This document shows positions 24,293-32,390 of a stretch of 64,000 nucleotides of DNA, one piece after another. The stretch is from Planctomycetota bacterium (GTDB taxonomy: Bacteria > Planctomycetota > UBA8742 > UBA2392), in NCBI GenBank assembly GCA_019636195.1, contig JAHBYA010000017.1, positions 1-64,000 of the forward strand. Direction: 5' to 3'. The stretch's first letter is position 1. The number at the start of each line of letters is the position of its first letter. The notes under the pieces were generated by a model. It had not been told where the DNA came from, made no database searches, and saw only the letters and a program-made list of their open reading frames with translations. Made by a program: the position numbers and the translations under genes.

Positions 24293-26653
24293 CTATCGCA
24301 CCTTCCACGGCTCGCCGTCGAACTTGCCGCGGCCTTGCGGCATCGGCACGCCCAGCCAGTCTATCGCCGTCAACCCAGCATCCCACAGCCGATATGCCGG
24401 CGCGTCCAGCTTGCGATTGCTGAACACCACGCCCGGCACCAGCTTCGGGTCAAAGCTGCAATGGTCGCCCGACCAGTTCTTGAGGTTATCGAAAACCACG
24501 GGCTCGCTCGCGCCGCCAAGGCTGGTCTGCCAGCTTACGCGGTAGCCCCATGCGTAGCCCAGTTGCAGGTCGCCGGCTTCGCCCAGCCGGTCGCCTTCCC
24601 AGATTTGTTCGCGCTTCCATACGCCCGAAAACACCGGCGCAAAGCCGTGGGCTTCGTCGTCGCGCAGGTTTTTCAGCTTGCCGATGATTTCGTCTTTCAG
24701 GGCTTCCGCCTCGGACTCTTCGACAATGCCCTCAGGCTCGCGGCCTTTCAGGTTGATGTAAATCTGGTTCAAGCCAAGGGCGTACGCGCGGGTCTTGCTC
24801 CAGTCGTAGGGGTCGTAGTAGCCGCCTTTGGTGTTGAACATGCCGTCCATGCCGACCTGCCCCGTCTCGCGCTTCAGCACAAGGTAGCCGTTGTCAGCAA
24901 GCCAGCGGTTGACGTTGACCGCGCGATAAAACGGCGCAAAGCCGTGGTCGCTGCACACGATCAGCAGTGCGCCCACGGGCAACTTTGCAAGCACTTCGCC
25001 AACCAGCTTGTCGTAGCGCACATAGAAGTCGCGAATGGCTGTGCGCCAGTGGGCGGGCGCGGTCGGGTCGTGGTTGGGGTGCGCGGTGTCCATGTGCCGC
25101 CACATCATGTGGCACACGCGGTCCACCTCGTAGGTGAATGCCACCAGCAGGTCCCAGTCAGCGGGTGTATCCAGCAGGCCCAGTATCTGCGCGCGCTTTT
25201 CGTCAAAGCTTTGCACGCAGGTCTCGAGAAATGTTTCGTCCTCGATGATGCCGTCGTTCAGCGCGCTGGTGGCTTCGGCCCAGCCCATGGTCTGGTACAT
25301 GCCGAACTCGCGGGCAAGCCACGGCGCAAACGTCAGCGGCTCGCTGATGGCAAAGCGGTTGTTCGGCTCCAACGGGTCAAACTGCACCGGCGTGGCGTAC
25401 AGCCGCATCTGTTGCGGGCCAGCCAGCAGCTTGAAGCTGACCGTACCGTGCAGCCTGGCCACGCCGCCAAGGTCGTACACGACGCGAATGTGGCGCTTCC
25501 ATTCCCCCACCGCCAGCTCATGGGTTGCGCCTTCAACGGCGACGCGTTGTTCAAGGTCAATGCGCGCGCCCCTTTCGGTGCGCGTGACCGTAAACGGCAG
25601 TTCCATGCGCGGCATGCGCTCAAGCCTGCCCTCTTCCCACTCTTTCCAGCGCGGGGTGTTGAACTTGTCGGGCGGGCCCAGCAGCTTTGCGCGCGCGACA
25701 TCGTCTTTGAACTCAAGGCGCTCGACGCGGCCCGACATCTCGGTAATGCCGCCCGCGAGCTCGTGGTGCGGCTCGGTAAACAGCGTGTACGTGTGGTATG
25801 TGCCCATGGCGTCGGGCGTGGCCAGCCCCGTGGTGGTACGCGTGAACTCAAGGTCTTCGCGGGCGGGCCAGTTTACCGGCGCGCCGATCACGCGCGCGCG
25901 CAGGCCGTGCTGATCGGCCATCTTCCAGAAGGTCGTGCCGCCGCGGGCGCTGACGGGCGCCGGCAAAGTCTCCGGTATCCATGAAAGCGCCATGTACGCG
26001 CCGACGACCAGCACCAGCGCCGGGAAGATAAACGTGCCGGGCTTGAGCTTGTTGCGAAACACAAAGTACCCGAAGGCCGCCGCGCACACGCCCATCGCCG
26101 CCAGCGCCCCCAGCGCGTGGCCCAGCGACTCGACCACGCCCGGCACCGGCGTCAGCAGCACCATGATGATCACGCACAGGCCCGCAAAGACGTTGCTGAC
26201 CTCACGCCCGCGCAGCACCAGTTGCAGCACCTTGCCCAGCACCAGCCCAGCCGCGAACAACAGCCCGCCCGCGATCAGCGCCAGCCCCACGCGCCCCGGC
26301 GTGCGGCCGGGAAGCAGCGGCTGCTCGTTCACGTCCGCCAGCGCAATCTCGGGGTCATAGGTGCCCTGCTTGCGGCGTAGAAAACCGAAAATGCCGGTCT
26401 TGCCCGGGTTCAGGCCCGTGACCATCGTGGACCATGCCGTGGGCGACATGGGCGGATAGCTGGTTTCAAGGGCGGAGTAATGGCCCTGCTCAGCCAGCTT
26501 TTGCAGATTTGGCAGGTGGCCCTCCGCCATGTACTGCTCCATCAGCCGTTGATCCAGCGCGTCGATGCCCAGCACGACGGCCTTGGGCTTATCTTCGGCT
26601 GCAAGCGGCGCCGATGCGACGGCAAGAATCAGCAGAATGCAAACGTTGCGCAT
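24293..26653 (-). CDS. membrane-inserted alkaline phosphatase superfamily phosphodiesterase
   Basis: The preferred ATG at 26653 begins a signal-anchor-like segment (MRNVCILLILAVASAPLAAE); ATGs at 26668 and 26731 add residues without signal character. Soon after comes the type I phosphodiesterase/nucleotide pyrophosphatase start: 'AVVLGIDALDQRLMEQYMAEGHLPNLQKLAEQG' and nucleophile region 'YPPMSPTAWSTMVTGLNPGKTGIFGF'. The other metal ligands follow later: 'FTYEVDRVCHMMWRHMD', 'CSDHGF'. About four hydrophobic membrane segments (roughly residues 120-230) are inserted between the nucleophile and the metal-binding part. The enzyme would cleave a phosphodiester, phosphonate or similar bond outside the inner membrane. 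Substrate unknown. Confidence 0.82.
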   Translation of the reverse strand: MRNVCILLILAVASAPLAAEDKPKAVVLGIDALDQRLMEQYMAEGHLPNLQKLAEQGHYSALETSYPPMSPTAWSTMVTGLNPGKTGIFGFLRRKQGTYDPEIALADVNEQPLLPGRTPGRVGLALIAGGLLFAAGLVLGKVLQLVLRGREVSNVFAGLCVIIMVLLTPVPGVVESLGHALGALAAMGVCAAAFGYFVFRNKLKPGTFIFPALVLVVGAYMALSWIPETLPAPVSARGGTTFWKMADQHGLRARVIGAPVNWPAREDLEFTRTTTGLATPDAMGTYHTYTLFTEPHHELAGGITEMSGRVERLEFKDDVARAKLLGPPDKFNTPRWKEWEEGRLERMPRMELPFTVTRTERGARIDLEQRVAVEGATHELAVGEWKRHIRVVYDLGGVARLHGTVSFKLLAGPQQMRLYATPVQFDPLEPNNRFAISEPLTFAPWLAREFGMYQTMGWAEATSALNDGIIEDETFLETCVQSFDEKRAQILGLLDTPADWDLLVAFTYEVDRVCHMMWRHMDTAHPNHDPTAPAHWRTAIRDFYVRYDKLVGEVLAKLPVGALLIVCSDHGFAPFYRAVNVNRWLADNGYLVLKRETGQVGMDGMFNTKGGYYDPYDWSKTRAYALGLNQIYINLKGREPEGIVEESEAEALKDEIIGKLKNLRDDEAHGFAPVFSGVWKREQIWEGDRLGEAGDLQLGYAWGYRVSWQTSLGGASEPVVFDNLKNWSGDHCSFDPKLVPGVVFSNRKLDAPAYRLWDAGLTAIDWLGVPMPQGRGKFDGEPWKVR

Positions 26654-26721
26654 GCGGCTTGGAATCATTACAACAGGCGGGGTCCGGGGCTTGCTCACAA
26701 CGCTATCACGAAGCAGGAAGC

Positions 26722-27717
26722 ATGTCAGCACCAGAACAACCGACGATCACCAGCGCTTACCGCTCGGTCGGTGTGACCTTCCAGTCGCTGGTGTGTAACA
26801 GCGACGTGTTTCGCAAGACGCTGTCGCTTGCGGCCAGCGCCGCCACCAAGGACGTGGCCATATTGCTGCTGGGCGAGACCGGCACCGGCAAGAACCTGAT
26901 TGCCCAGGCGATTCACAACGCCAGCCGCCGCCGCGAAAAGCCCTTTGTCAGCGTGAATTGCAGCGCCATCCCCGACACGCTGCTTGAGGCTGAATTGTTC
27001 GGCAGCGAAAAGGGCGCCTACACCAGCGCCGACAAGCTGCGCAAGGGCAAGTTTGAGCTGGCCCACGGCGGCACGCTGTTTCTGGACGAAATCGGCGACA
27101 TGAGCCCGGTGGCACAGGCCAAAGTGCTGCGCGCCTTTGAATACAAGCAGTTCGAGCGCGTGGGCGGCGAAGAGACCCTGCACGCCGACGTGCGCATCAT
27201 TGCCGCCACCAACCGCCCGCTGGAGCAACTGCTTGGCGGCGGGCGCTTTCGCGAAGACCTGTTTTACCGCATGAACGAGTTCACGATCGAGGTGCCGCCG
27301 CTGCGCGCGCGCCGCGAAGAAATTGAGCCGCTGGTGCAGGCCTTTATCCGCGAATGCAACGAACGCTTCGGCACGCGCATCCGCGGTGTGGACGCGCCCG
27401 CGCTGATACGCCTGAAGGCGCACCCCTGGCCCGGCAATGTGCGCGAGCTACGCGCCGTCATCAAGCGCGCCTGCGTGTCGGCGGGCGGCGAAACGATCCG
27501 CGCCGAAGACCTGCGCCTTTCGCCCACACCAACCAGCAGCGACGAGATTGTGCCCGTGGGCAGCGACGCGACACTGGCCGGCGTGGAAGCCCGGCACATC
27601 GAAAAAGTGCTGAACCAGACCGGCTGGAACAAGAAAGAAACCAGCAACCTGCTGGGCATAAGCCGCCCCACGCTGGACCGCAAAATCAGCGAGTACAATT
27701 TGAGAAAGCCGTCGTAG
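26722..27717 (+). CDS. sigma-54-type AAA+ transcriptional activator with GAYTSA loop
   Basis: The ATG at 26722 follows AGGAAG; upstream extension is antisense to the phosphodiesterase gene. The 331-residue product has no receiver or PAS domain. The AAA+ core spans about 18-250: Walker A GETGTGKN (51-58), the sigma-54 contact loop reads GAYTSA (98-103) instead of GAFTGA, Walker B 'GTLFLDEIGD' (117-126), and 'NVRELRAVIKRA' near the end. A Fis-type helix-turn-helix closes the protein ('ETSNLLGISRPTLDRKI', about 306-322). The missing sensor domain and altered loop suggest that activity is set by its level or a partner. Whether it contacts sigma-54 is open. Confidence 0.85.
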   Translation: MSAPEQPTITSAYRSVGVTFQSLVCNSDVFRKTLSLAASAATKDVAILLLGETGTGKNLIAQAIHNASRRREKPFVSVNCSAIPDTLLEAELFGSEKGAYTSADKLRKGKFELAHGGTLFLDEIGDMSPVAQAKVLRAFEYKQFERVGGEETLHADVRIIAATNRPLEQLLGGGRFREDLFYRMNEFTIEVPPLRARREEIEPLVQAFIRECNERFGTRIRGVDAPALIRLKAHPWPGNVRELRAVIKRACVSAGGETIRAEDLRLSPTPTSSDEIVPVGSDATLAGVEARHIEKVLNQTGWNKKETSNLLGISRPTLDRKISEYNLRKPS

Positions 27718-27756
27718 CAGAGCGCGAGATCGCAGACGTTTCGCGCACGATGAAAC

Positions 27757-27775
27757 CGCGGGCCGGAGGCCTGCG
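27757..27775. repeat. GGA-loop hairpin at 3' end of the TldE/PmbA gene
   Basis: An 8-bp stem (one G-T pair), CGCGGGCC/GGCCTGCG, closes a GGA loop. Read on the minus strand it has the TCC loop and follows the TAG stop of the tldE/pmbA-like gene by four bases. The design matches the hairpins at 24214 and 31328. Confidence 0.6.
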
Positions 27776-27778
27776 CTC

Positions 27779-29131
27779 CTAGAACCCCGTGGGGCTGCTG
27801 AAGCGGAAGCGTTTGAGCTTGATGGCCGGCACGACGAAATTACCGCCGAACAACGCGCCGCCAGAGGCGTGCGCTTCGTTGCCGATGGCTTCGATCTCGG
27901 CGAATGCGCTCAGCAGGCTTTGCGTGAAGCGCATGTTTTTCACCGCGTGCTTCAGCTTGCCGTCCTCGATCAGAAACGTGCCCGCGCGCGTCATGCCCGT
28001 GATGCTCACGTCCTGCTGGTTCACGACGTTCGTGTAATGCAGCTTCGTGATCAGCAAACCGCGCGGCGTGTTCGCGATCATCTGCTCAAGAGTCTGGTCG
28101 CCGGTCTGCACCACCAGGCTGCCCGGCGTGGCGCCGCGCGCATCGGGCTGCTGGTTGGCGTGGCCGGTGTTGCGCTGCCCGCACAGGGCCGCGCTGCGCC
28201 GGTCGTGGCACAGGGCTTTGAATGTGCCCTTTTCAACCAGCGTCACGCGCTGCGTCGGCGTGCCTTCCATGTCAAAGGGCGTGCCGCCAAGCTCGGGGTG
28301 GTACGGGTCTTCGACCAGCGTGAACCTTTCGTCCAGCAGCTTCTGGCCCAGCTCGCCCTTGTGAAAGCTGCGGCCTTCCGCAAACGCAAGGCCGTTGGCC
28401 GTCAGCCAGCCGAAAAACAGCATCAGCTCAGCCACCGCCGCGGGCTCAAAGACCACGGTGTATTCGCCGGGTTCAATGGCTTGCGGGTTGCGGCCGGTCT
28501 CAACCTTTCGGGCGGCGATTGCGCCGACCTTGGCTGGATCAAGCTTGTTCACGTCCAGCGCAAATGCCTCTGACCAGCCCTCGATGCTGCCGTTGTCCAT
28601 GAAGGCCGAGATGCTGAACTCGGCTTTGCTGCCGGCTTTGTACGCGAACAAGCCACGATTGCTGCCGTAGGCCACGGCGCCTTCGTCGGTGTCGAAGATG
28701 CCGGCGCCCTCAATGCCGCGCTTGTCGTAGTCGCGCAGCACGGCGCCAATTTTTTCGGCGCGCTGGGCGGGCGTGAACTTGCTGGTGCTTTCAAACCACG
28801 CGTTGACGGCCTGGTACTCGGGCTGCTTGTCCAGCAGCGGCAGCATCTCTTTGTCTTCGGCGGCGACGCGGGCCACGGCCAGCGCGCTTTGGGCGCAGCG
28901 TTTAAGGCTTTCGTCGTCAAACTGGTTGACCGTGGCGATGCCCTGCCGTTTGCCATTGATGACGCGCAGGCGCAGGGATTCATTGGTAAGCCCCACGTTC
29001 TGGGTGATTACGTTGTTCGAAAAGCGCGTGCTGTTGGTGCTGGACGAATGCAGGATCACTTCCACCTGCTCAGCATCGGCAAACTTGATGGCCTTTGCGA
29101 TCAACGCCTGCGCCTGTTCACGGTTCAGCAT
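27779..29131 (-). CDS. TldE/PmbA-family metalloprotease subunit or relative
   Basis: The product has 450 residues, the usual length of the TldD/TldE (PmbA) family, whose heterodimer degrades unfolded peptides and matures some peptide products such as microcins. The N-terminal part has 'VEVILHSSSTNSTRFSNNVITQNVGLTNESLRLRVINGKRQG'; the C-terminal domain has 'EYTVVFEPAAVAELMLFFGWLTANG' and 'GTPTQRVTLVEKGTFKALCHDR'. The HExxxH zinc motif of TldD is absent, so this is the TldE-like partner. No tldD lies beside it. The ATG follows GGAG. Function in this organism is unknown. Confidence 0.85.
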   Translation of the reverse strand: MLNREQAQALIAKAIKFADAEQVEVILHSSSTNSTRFSNNVITQNVGLTNESLRLRVINGKRQGIATVNQFDDESLKRCAQSALAVARVAAEDKEMLPLLDKQPEYQAVNAWFESTSKFTPAQRAEKIGAVLRDYDKRGIEGAGIFDTDEGAVAYGSNRGLFAYKAGSKAEFSISAFMDNGSIEGWSEAFALDVNKLDPAKVGAIAARKVETGRNPQAIEPGEYTVVFEPAAVAELMLFFGWLTANGLAFAEGRSFHKGELGQKLLDERFTLVEDPYHPELGGTPFDMEGTPTQRVTLVEKGTFKALCHDRRSAALCGQRNTGHANQQPDARGATPGSLVVQTGDQTLEQMIANTPRGLLITKLHYTNVVNQQDVSITGMTRAGTFLIEDGKLKHAVKNMRFTQSLLSAFAEIEAIGNEAHASGGALFGGNFVVPAIKLKRFRFSSPTGF

Positions 29132-29313
29132 TTCTACTCCGGTTGGTAAACGGACTTCTCGAATCCGGCAAACCCGCCTTCACCTTTGCAGGATGAATCG
29201 GCGACGTCGCCAAAACCACCAAAAACCTTGAACCCTTTGGCCGCAACCACGGTATTACATACGAGGGCGCGCCTTTGGTCTCCGCAGTTGACATTAGCAC
29301 TTCCGCCGCAAGC

Positions 29314-29898
29314 ATGGCGCCTATGGCCCACGGCAAAGATGCGGAATTGGCCCTGATCGCCGCTGCCCGCGACGGTGACACCGACGCGTTTTCGCAGCTT
29401 GTGGCCGCCAACCAGGACCGCATATTCGCCAGCGTGCTGCGCCAGGTCCGCGACGAGCACAAAGCCGCCGACATCACCCAGGAAGCCTTTATCCAGGCCT
29501 ATCGTGCCCTGGACACTTACGAAGACCGGGCCCGCTTCAGTACATGGCTGTACCGCATTGCCATGAACCTGATTACCAGCCACTACCGGCACGAGCGCGC
29601 GCAAAAACGCGGCGGCGACAAGGGCAAAACCAGCCTGAACATTGAGGGTATGCCCGAGCCCGACGCCGGCGAACGCAGCCCCGACGAGCAGGTGGCCGCC
29701 GGCGACCTCGGCATGCAGGTGCGCGCCGCGATTGACGAGCTGGAAGACGAGTACAAGCAGGTCATCATCCTGCGCGACCTGCAGGACATGAGTTACGAAG
29801 AAATCGCCGAGCTGCTGGACATCCCGCCCGGCACGGTACGAAGCCGCCTGCACCGTGGCCGCGATCGCCTGAAGGAAAAGCTCGCACACTTGATGTAA
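29314..29898 (+). CDS. RNA polymerase ECF sigma factor
   Basis: The product has about 194 residues. Region 2 spans about 10-85 ('DAFSQLVAANQDRIFASVLRQVRDEHKAADITQEAFIQAYRALDTYE', then 'FSTWLYRIAMNLITSHYRHERAQ'). A charged linker precedes region 4 (about 135-190: 'YKQVIILRDLQDMSYEEIAELLDIPPGTVRSRLHRGRDRLKEKL'). It is close to the classical RpoE/SigW group. The start is uncertain: ATG at 29314 gives the usual short lead, ATG at 29323 is near, and TTG at 29275 has GAGG upstream. The gene diverges from the tldE-like gene. No anti-sigma gene is seen. Confidence 0.88.
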   Translation: MAPMAHGKDAELALIAAARDGDTDAFSQLVAANQDRIFASVLRQVRDEHKAADITQEAFIQAYRALDTYEDRARFSTWLYRIAMNLITSHYRHERAQKRGGDKGKTSLNIEGMPEPDAGERSPDEQVAAGDLGMQVRAAIDELEDEYKQVIILRDLQDMSYEEIAELLDIPPGTVRSRLHRGRDRLKEKLAHLM

Positions 29899-29903
29899 TT
29901 CGA

Positions 29904-29924
29904 GTTCGGTGTTCGGCGTTAGAC
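29904..29924 (+). repeat. heptamer-periodic spacer, unit GTTCGGT
   Basis: Three imperfect 7-nt units in phase: GTTCGGT, GTTCGGC and GTTAGAC. They lie between the sigma-factor stop and the next gene, 26 bases before its start. Confidence 0.6.
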
Positions 29925-29950
29925 TTGTAAACCGTTACACGGAGATCGCC

Positions 29951-30163
29951 ATGGAACGTTTTGAGTACGCAACCCTGGAATGGCTGTGGGACGTCGGCGC
30001 CCTGCGCGCCGACCTGCCCGGCGGCCGCACAGAAAACGCCTCCGGCAACTATGCCGCAGTGGTTGACATGCTGACCAAGCTGGGCCGCGACGGCTGGGAA
30101 GTGGCGACCTGCGTAGCCGCAGCCAACTGGCTGTTCTGGACACTGAAACGCAAAGCGCGATAG
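29951..30163 (+). CDS. small DUF4177-like protein
   Basis: The product has 70 residues from the ATG at 29951, with GGAG seven bases upstream. The pattern 'YATLEWLWD... MLTKLGRDGWEVATCV... FWTLKRKAR' has the features of DUF4177-type small proteins, which have a beta-hairpin, a helix with 'LG.dGWELV' and a last beta strand. It is probably cytoplasmic. Its place between an ECF sigma factor and a cupin suggests co-transcription, with gaps of about 50 and 25 bases. Function is unknown for the family. Confidence 0.65.
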   Translation: MERFEYATLEWLWDVGALRADLPGGRTENASGNYAAVVDMLTKLGRDGWEVATCVAAANWLFWTLKRKAR

Positions 30164-30187
30164 ACACTCCAAGGCGTCATACAACCC

Positions 30188-30556
30188 ATGGACAAAGTAA
30201 ACCTGAAACAGAAGTTCGGACTGATCCTGCAACCGTGGTCGCCCGCGATCGTCGGCGAACTCAACGGCCAATACGTGAAACTGGCCAAGTTCGAGGGCGA
30301 GTACGTCTGGCACGCCCACGAGCACGAAGACGAGCTGTTTTACGTGGTCAGCGGCAAACTCAACATTGAGTTGCGCGACCGCACGATTGAGCTTGCACCC
30401 GGCGAGTTCTTTGTCGTCCGGCGCGGCGTTGAGCATAAGCCCGTTGCCCTGCCCAATGCCGACGTGCTGCTGTTTGAGCCCGCCGGCACTATCAACACCG
30501 GCAACGCCGCCCCCAACCAGTACACCCGCAAACCGCAAGACCTCGACCGGCTTTGA
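30188..30556 (+). CDS. cupin-domain protein
   Basis: The product has 122 residues forming one cupin barrel. Motif 1 'WHAHEHEDELFYVVSGKLNIEL' supplies His, His and Glu metal ligands; motif 2 'PGEFFVVRRGVEHKPVA' supplies the last His. Such proteins bind a divalent metal and act as isomerases, dioxygenases, or sensors. The closest pattern is the small stand-alone cupin_2 group of unknown activity. It is probably co-transcribed with the preceding small gene (25 bases) and the following methyltransferase. Confidence 0.83.
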   Translation: MDKVNLKQKFGLILQPWSPAIVGELNGQYVKLAKFEGEYVWHAHEHEDELFYVVSGKLNIELRDRTIELAPGEFFVVRRGVEHKPVALPNADVLLFEPAGTINTGNAAPNQYTRKPQDLDRL

Positions 30557-30598
30557 AAACAGGAGCCCGGAGCGCAAGCGACGGGTAAGCACAAGGCA

Positions 30599-31327
30599 TT
30601 GGCCGATCCCTTCGAGCACTGGATGGAAAGCTCATTCGCGCGCTGGACGCGCGAGCTTACGCACGCCGAAATCGCGCGGGCACTCAAGGCCCTTACCCGC
30701 GACTATGTGCAGCGGCGCAGCCGCCTGCGCGGCGAAGCCTTGACCGGCAAGGGCAAGCAGGCCGCCTTTGCCCTGTACTACGGGCCGCGCCACTTTGTGA
30801 TCACCCGTGAGGTTCTGGCCGCGCTGGATGCGCCGACACCGGCGACAATCATTGACCTCGGTTGCGGCACCGGCGTGGCGGGCGCGGCGTGGGCCCTGCG
30901 CGGCGGCGGCAGTGTTGTCGGCGTAGATCTTGACGCAAACGTGCTGGCGCAAGCCGTGCACACCTGGCGCGAAACGGGCGTGCGCGGCGGCGGCGTGCGC
31001 GCGCACATTGCAAAGTATCGCTGGCCCAAGCCGCCCGTGGGCATCGTCGCCGCGTTCACGATCAACGAGCTCGACGAGGCAGATCGTGAAAAACTGTGGC
31101 GCGAACTCGAGCGACAGGTGCAGGGCGGCAGCCGCCTGCTGGTACTTGAGCCGCTGGCCACCCGCATCGCGCCCTGGTGGCAGGATTGGGCCGGGCGTGT
31201 GGCGGCGCTGGGCGGCCGCGCCGACGAGTGGCACTTTGACAACGAGCTGCCGGAGCGCGTGCACTTGCTGGGCAAGTCCGCCGGCCTGCGCCCCGAAAGG
31301 CTTGGGGCAAAGTCACTCTGGGCGTAG
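30599..31327 (+). CDS. class I SAM-dependent methyltransferase, Rsm22-like
   Basis: The product has about 242 residues. The SAM-binding motif 'IIDLGCGTGVAGAAWALRGGGSVVGVDLDANVL' spans about 81-115, and motif 'FTINELDE' sits where the catalytic loop lies. The N-terminal helical part with 'FALYYGPRHFVITREVL' recalls the Rsm22 family of ribosomal RNA methyltransferases, though the cysteines of Rsm22 are absent. The start is TTG at 30599 or ATG at 30623; the ribosome sites are weak. The TAG stop is formed by the GTAG end of the hairpin repeat that follows. The substrate is unknown. Confidence 0.7.
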   Translation: MADPFEHWMESSFARWTRELTHAEIARALKALTRDYVQRRSRLRGEALTGKGKQAAFALYYGPRHFVITREVLAALDAPTPATIIDLGCGTGVAGAAWALRGGGSVVGVDLDANVLAQAVHTWRETGVRGGGVRAHIAKYRWPKPPVGIVAAFTINELDEADREKLWRELERQVQGGSRLLVLEPLATRIAPWWQDWAGRVAALGGRADEWHFDNELPERVHLLGKSAGLRPERLGAKSLWA

Positions 31328-31422
31328 CATCGCCGTCCCGGCGATGTCGTACTCTCGGGCCGCCGGCCCATGCCATCGGCCGGAGGCCGATGGGTACTAC
31401 ATGCGCGGGACGCGCATGCTAC
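31324..31422. repeat. array of four hairpins bounded by GTAGCAT and ATGCTAC
   Basis: The element starts GTAGCAT and ends ATGCTAC. Inside are CATCGCCG-TCC-CGGCGATG (31328-31346), a shorter GGGCC-GCC-GGCCC (31357-31369), CATCGGCC-GGA-GGCCGATG (31374-31392) and CATGCGCG-GGA-CGCGCATG (31400-31418). Loops are TCC on the left and GGA on the right, so the halves face each other. The element fills the gap between two convergent genes and supplies both of their TAG stop codons. Confidence 0.85.
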
Positions 31423-32288
31423 TTCTTGAGGGCAGCGGCGCCGCCGACGATTTCGGCGATTTCCTGCGTGATCTGGGCCTGGCGCGCGCGGTTGAGTGTG
31501 CGGGTCAGGTACGTGATCATTTCCTGCGCGTTGTCGGTCGCGCTCTTCATGGCTGTGCGGCGCGCCACCTGCTCGCCGGCGTGGCTCATGACAAGCATGG
31601 TGTACATGCTTTGCGTGACATAGCGCGGAAGCAGGTCGTTCAGGATTTCTTTGGCGTCCGGGCTGAAAATGAAGTCCAGCACGCGGCCTGACTTCCCGCC
31701 CTTCGGCGGCTCAATCGGCAGCAGCTTCTTTACGGTTGGCGGCTGGCTGCCGACGCTTTGCCAGTGCGGATAGACCACCAGCACTTCGTCGATCTCGCCT
31801 TTCAGAAACGCTTCTACCAGCGGGTCGGTCACGCGGCGCGCGTCGGCAAAGCCGGGCTTGTCGCCCATGTCCACAATCGCGCGCGTGATTTCGTAACCCT
31901 GGAAGCGCAGGGTGGCCATGCCCTTCTTGCCCACGCAGTGCAGCCTCACGCCGCGGCCGCGCTCGGACTGGTTCTTGTGCTCAATCTTGGCCATCTTGAT
32001 CAGGTTGGCGTTGAAGCCGCCGCACAAGCCGCGGTTGGCGGTCAGCACGACCAGCGCGACATTCTTGACTTCCGTGCGGCTTTGCAACAGCGGGTGGTCA
32101 ACGCTGCCGCCGCCCGCGATCGCGCTGATGATTTCCTGCAACTTTGCCGCGTACGGGCCAGCCGCCTGCACGCGATCTTGCGCGCGCTTCATTTTGCTGG
32201 TGGCGACAAGCTCCATCGTCTTGGTGATCTTCTTGGTGCTGGTCACCGACTTGATGCGCTTGCGGATTTCCTTGGGCGATACAGCCAC
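31419..32288 (-). CDS. atpG: F-type ATP synthase subunit gamma
   Basis: Subunit gamma is the central shaft of F1. The 289 residues match the family. Conserved ends are present: N-terminal 'IRKRIKSVTSTKKITKTMELVATSKMKRAQ' and C-terminal 'MSHAGEQVARRTAMKSATDNAQEMI', with 'TANRGLCGGFNANL' in the middle. A GTG start at 32288 has AGGAG five bases upstream. The genes for alpha, beta and epsilon are not next to it: the gene upstream is the divergent DNA polymerase delta' gene. The stop codon lies in the hairpin element. It is either a relocated single atpG or the last gene of a split operon. Confidence 0.94.
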   Translation of the reverse strand: MAVSPKEIRKRIKSVTSTKKITKTMELVATSKMKRAQDRVQAAGPYAAKLQEIISAIAGGGSVDHPLLQSRTEVKNVALVVLTANRGLCGGFNANLIKMAKIEHKNQSERGRGVRLHCVGKKGMATLRFQGYEITRAIVDMGDKPGFADARRVTDPLVEAFLKGEIDEVLVVYPHWQSVGSQPPTVKKLLPIEPPKGGKSGRVLDFIFSPDAKEILNDLLPRYVTQSMYTMLVMSHAGEQVARRTAMKSATDNAQEMITYLTRTLNRARQAQITQEIAEIVGGAAALKK

Positions 32289-32390
32289 GGCTGCTCCTGT
32301 CCGGGGCGCGGAGTCTGTGTTTGGCGCGCATTTGGGTCAAGAGGGTGCAGGCCATTGATCATTGCACCGTGATCATCAATCATCGTCCCG

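Noticed and set aside
24164-25984. Open frame of 606 codons on the plus strand
   Set aside because: It is antisense to the phosphodiesterase gene, which has clear catalytic motifs.
24293-26731. Start of the phosphodiesterase at 26731
   Set aside because: The extra residues lack signal character and would overlap the leader of the divergent activator gene; 26653 gives a normal signal segment.
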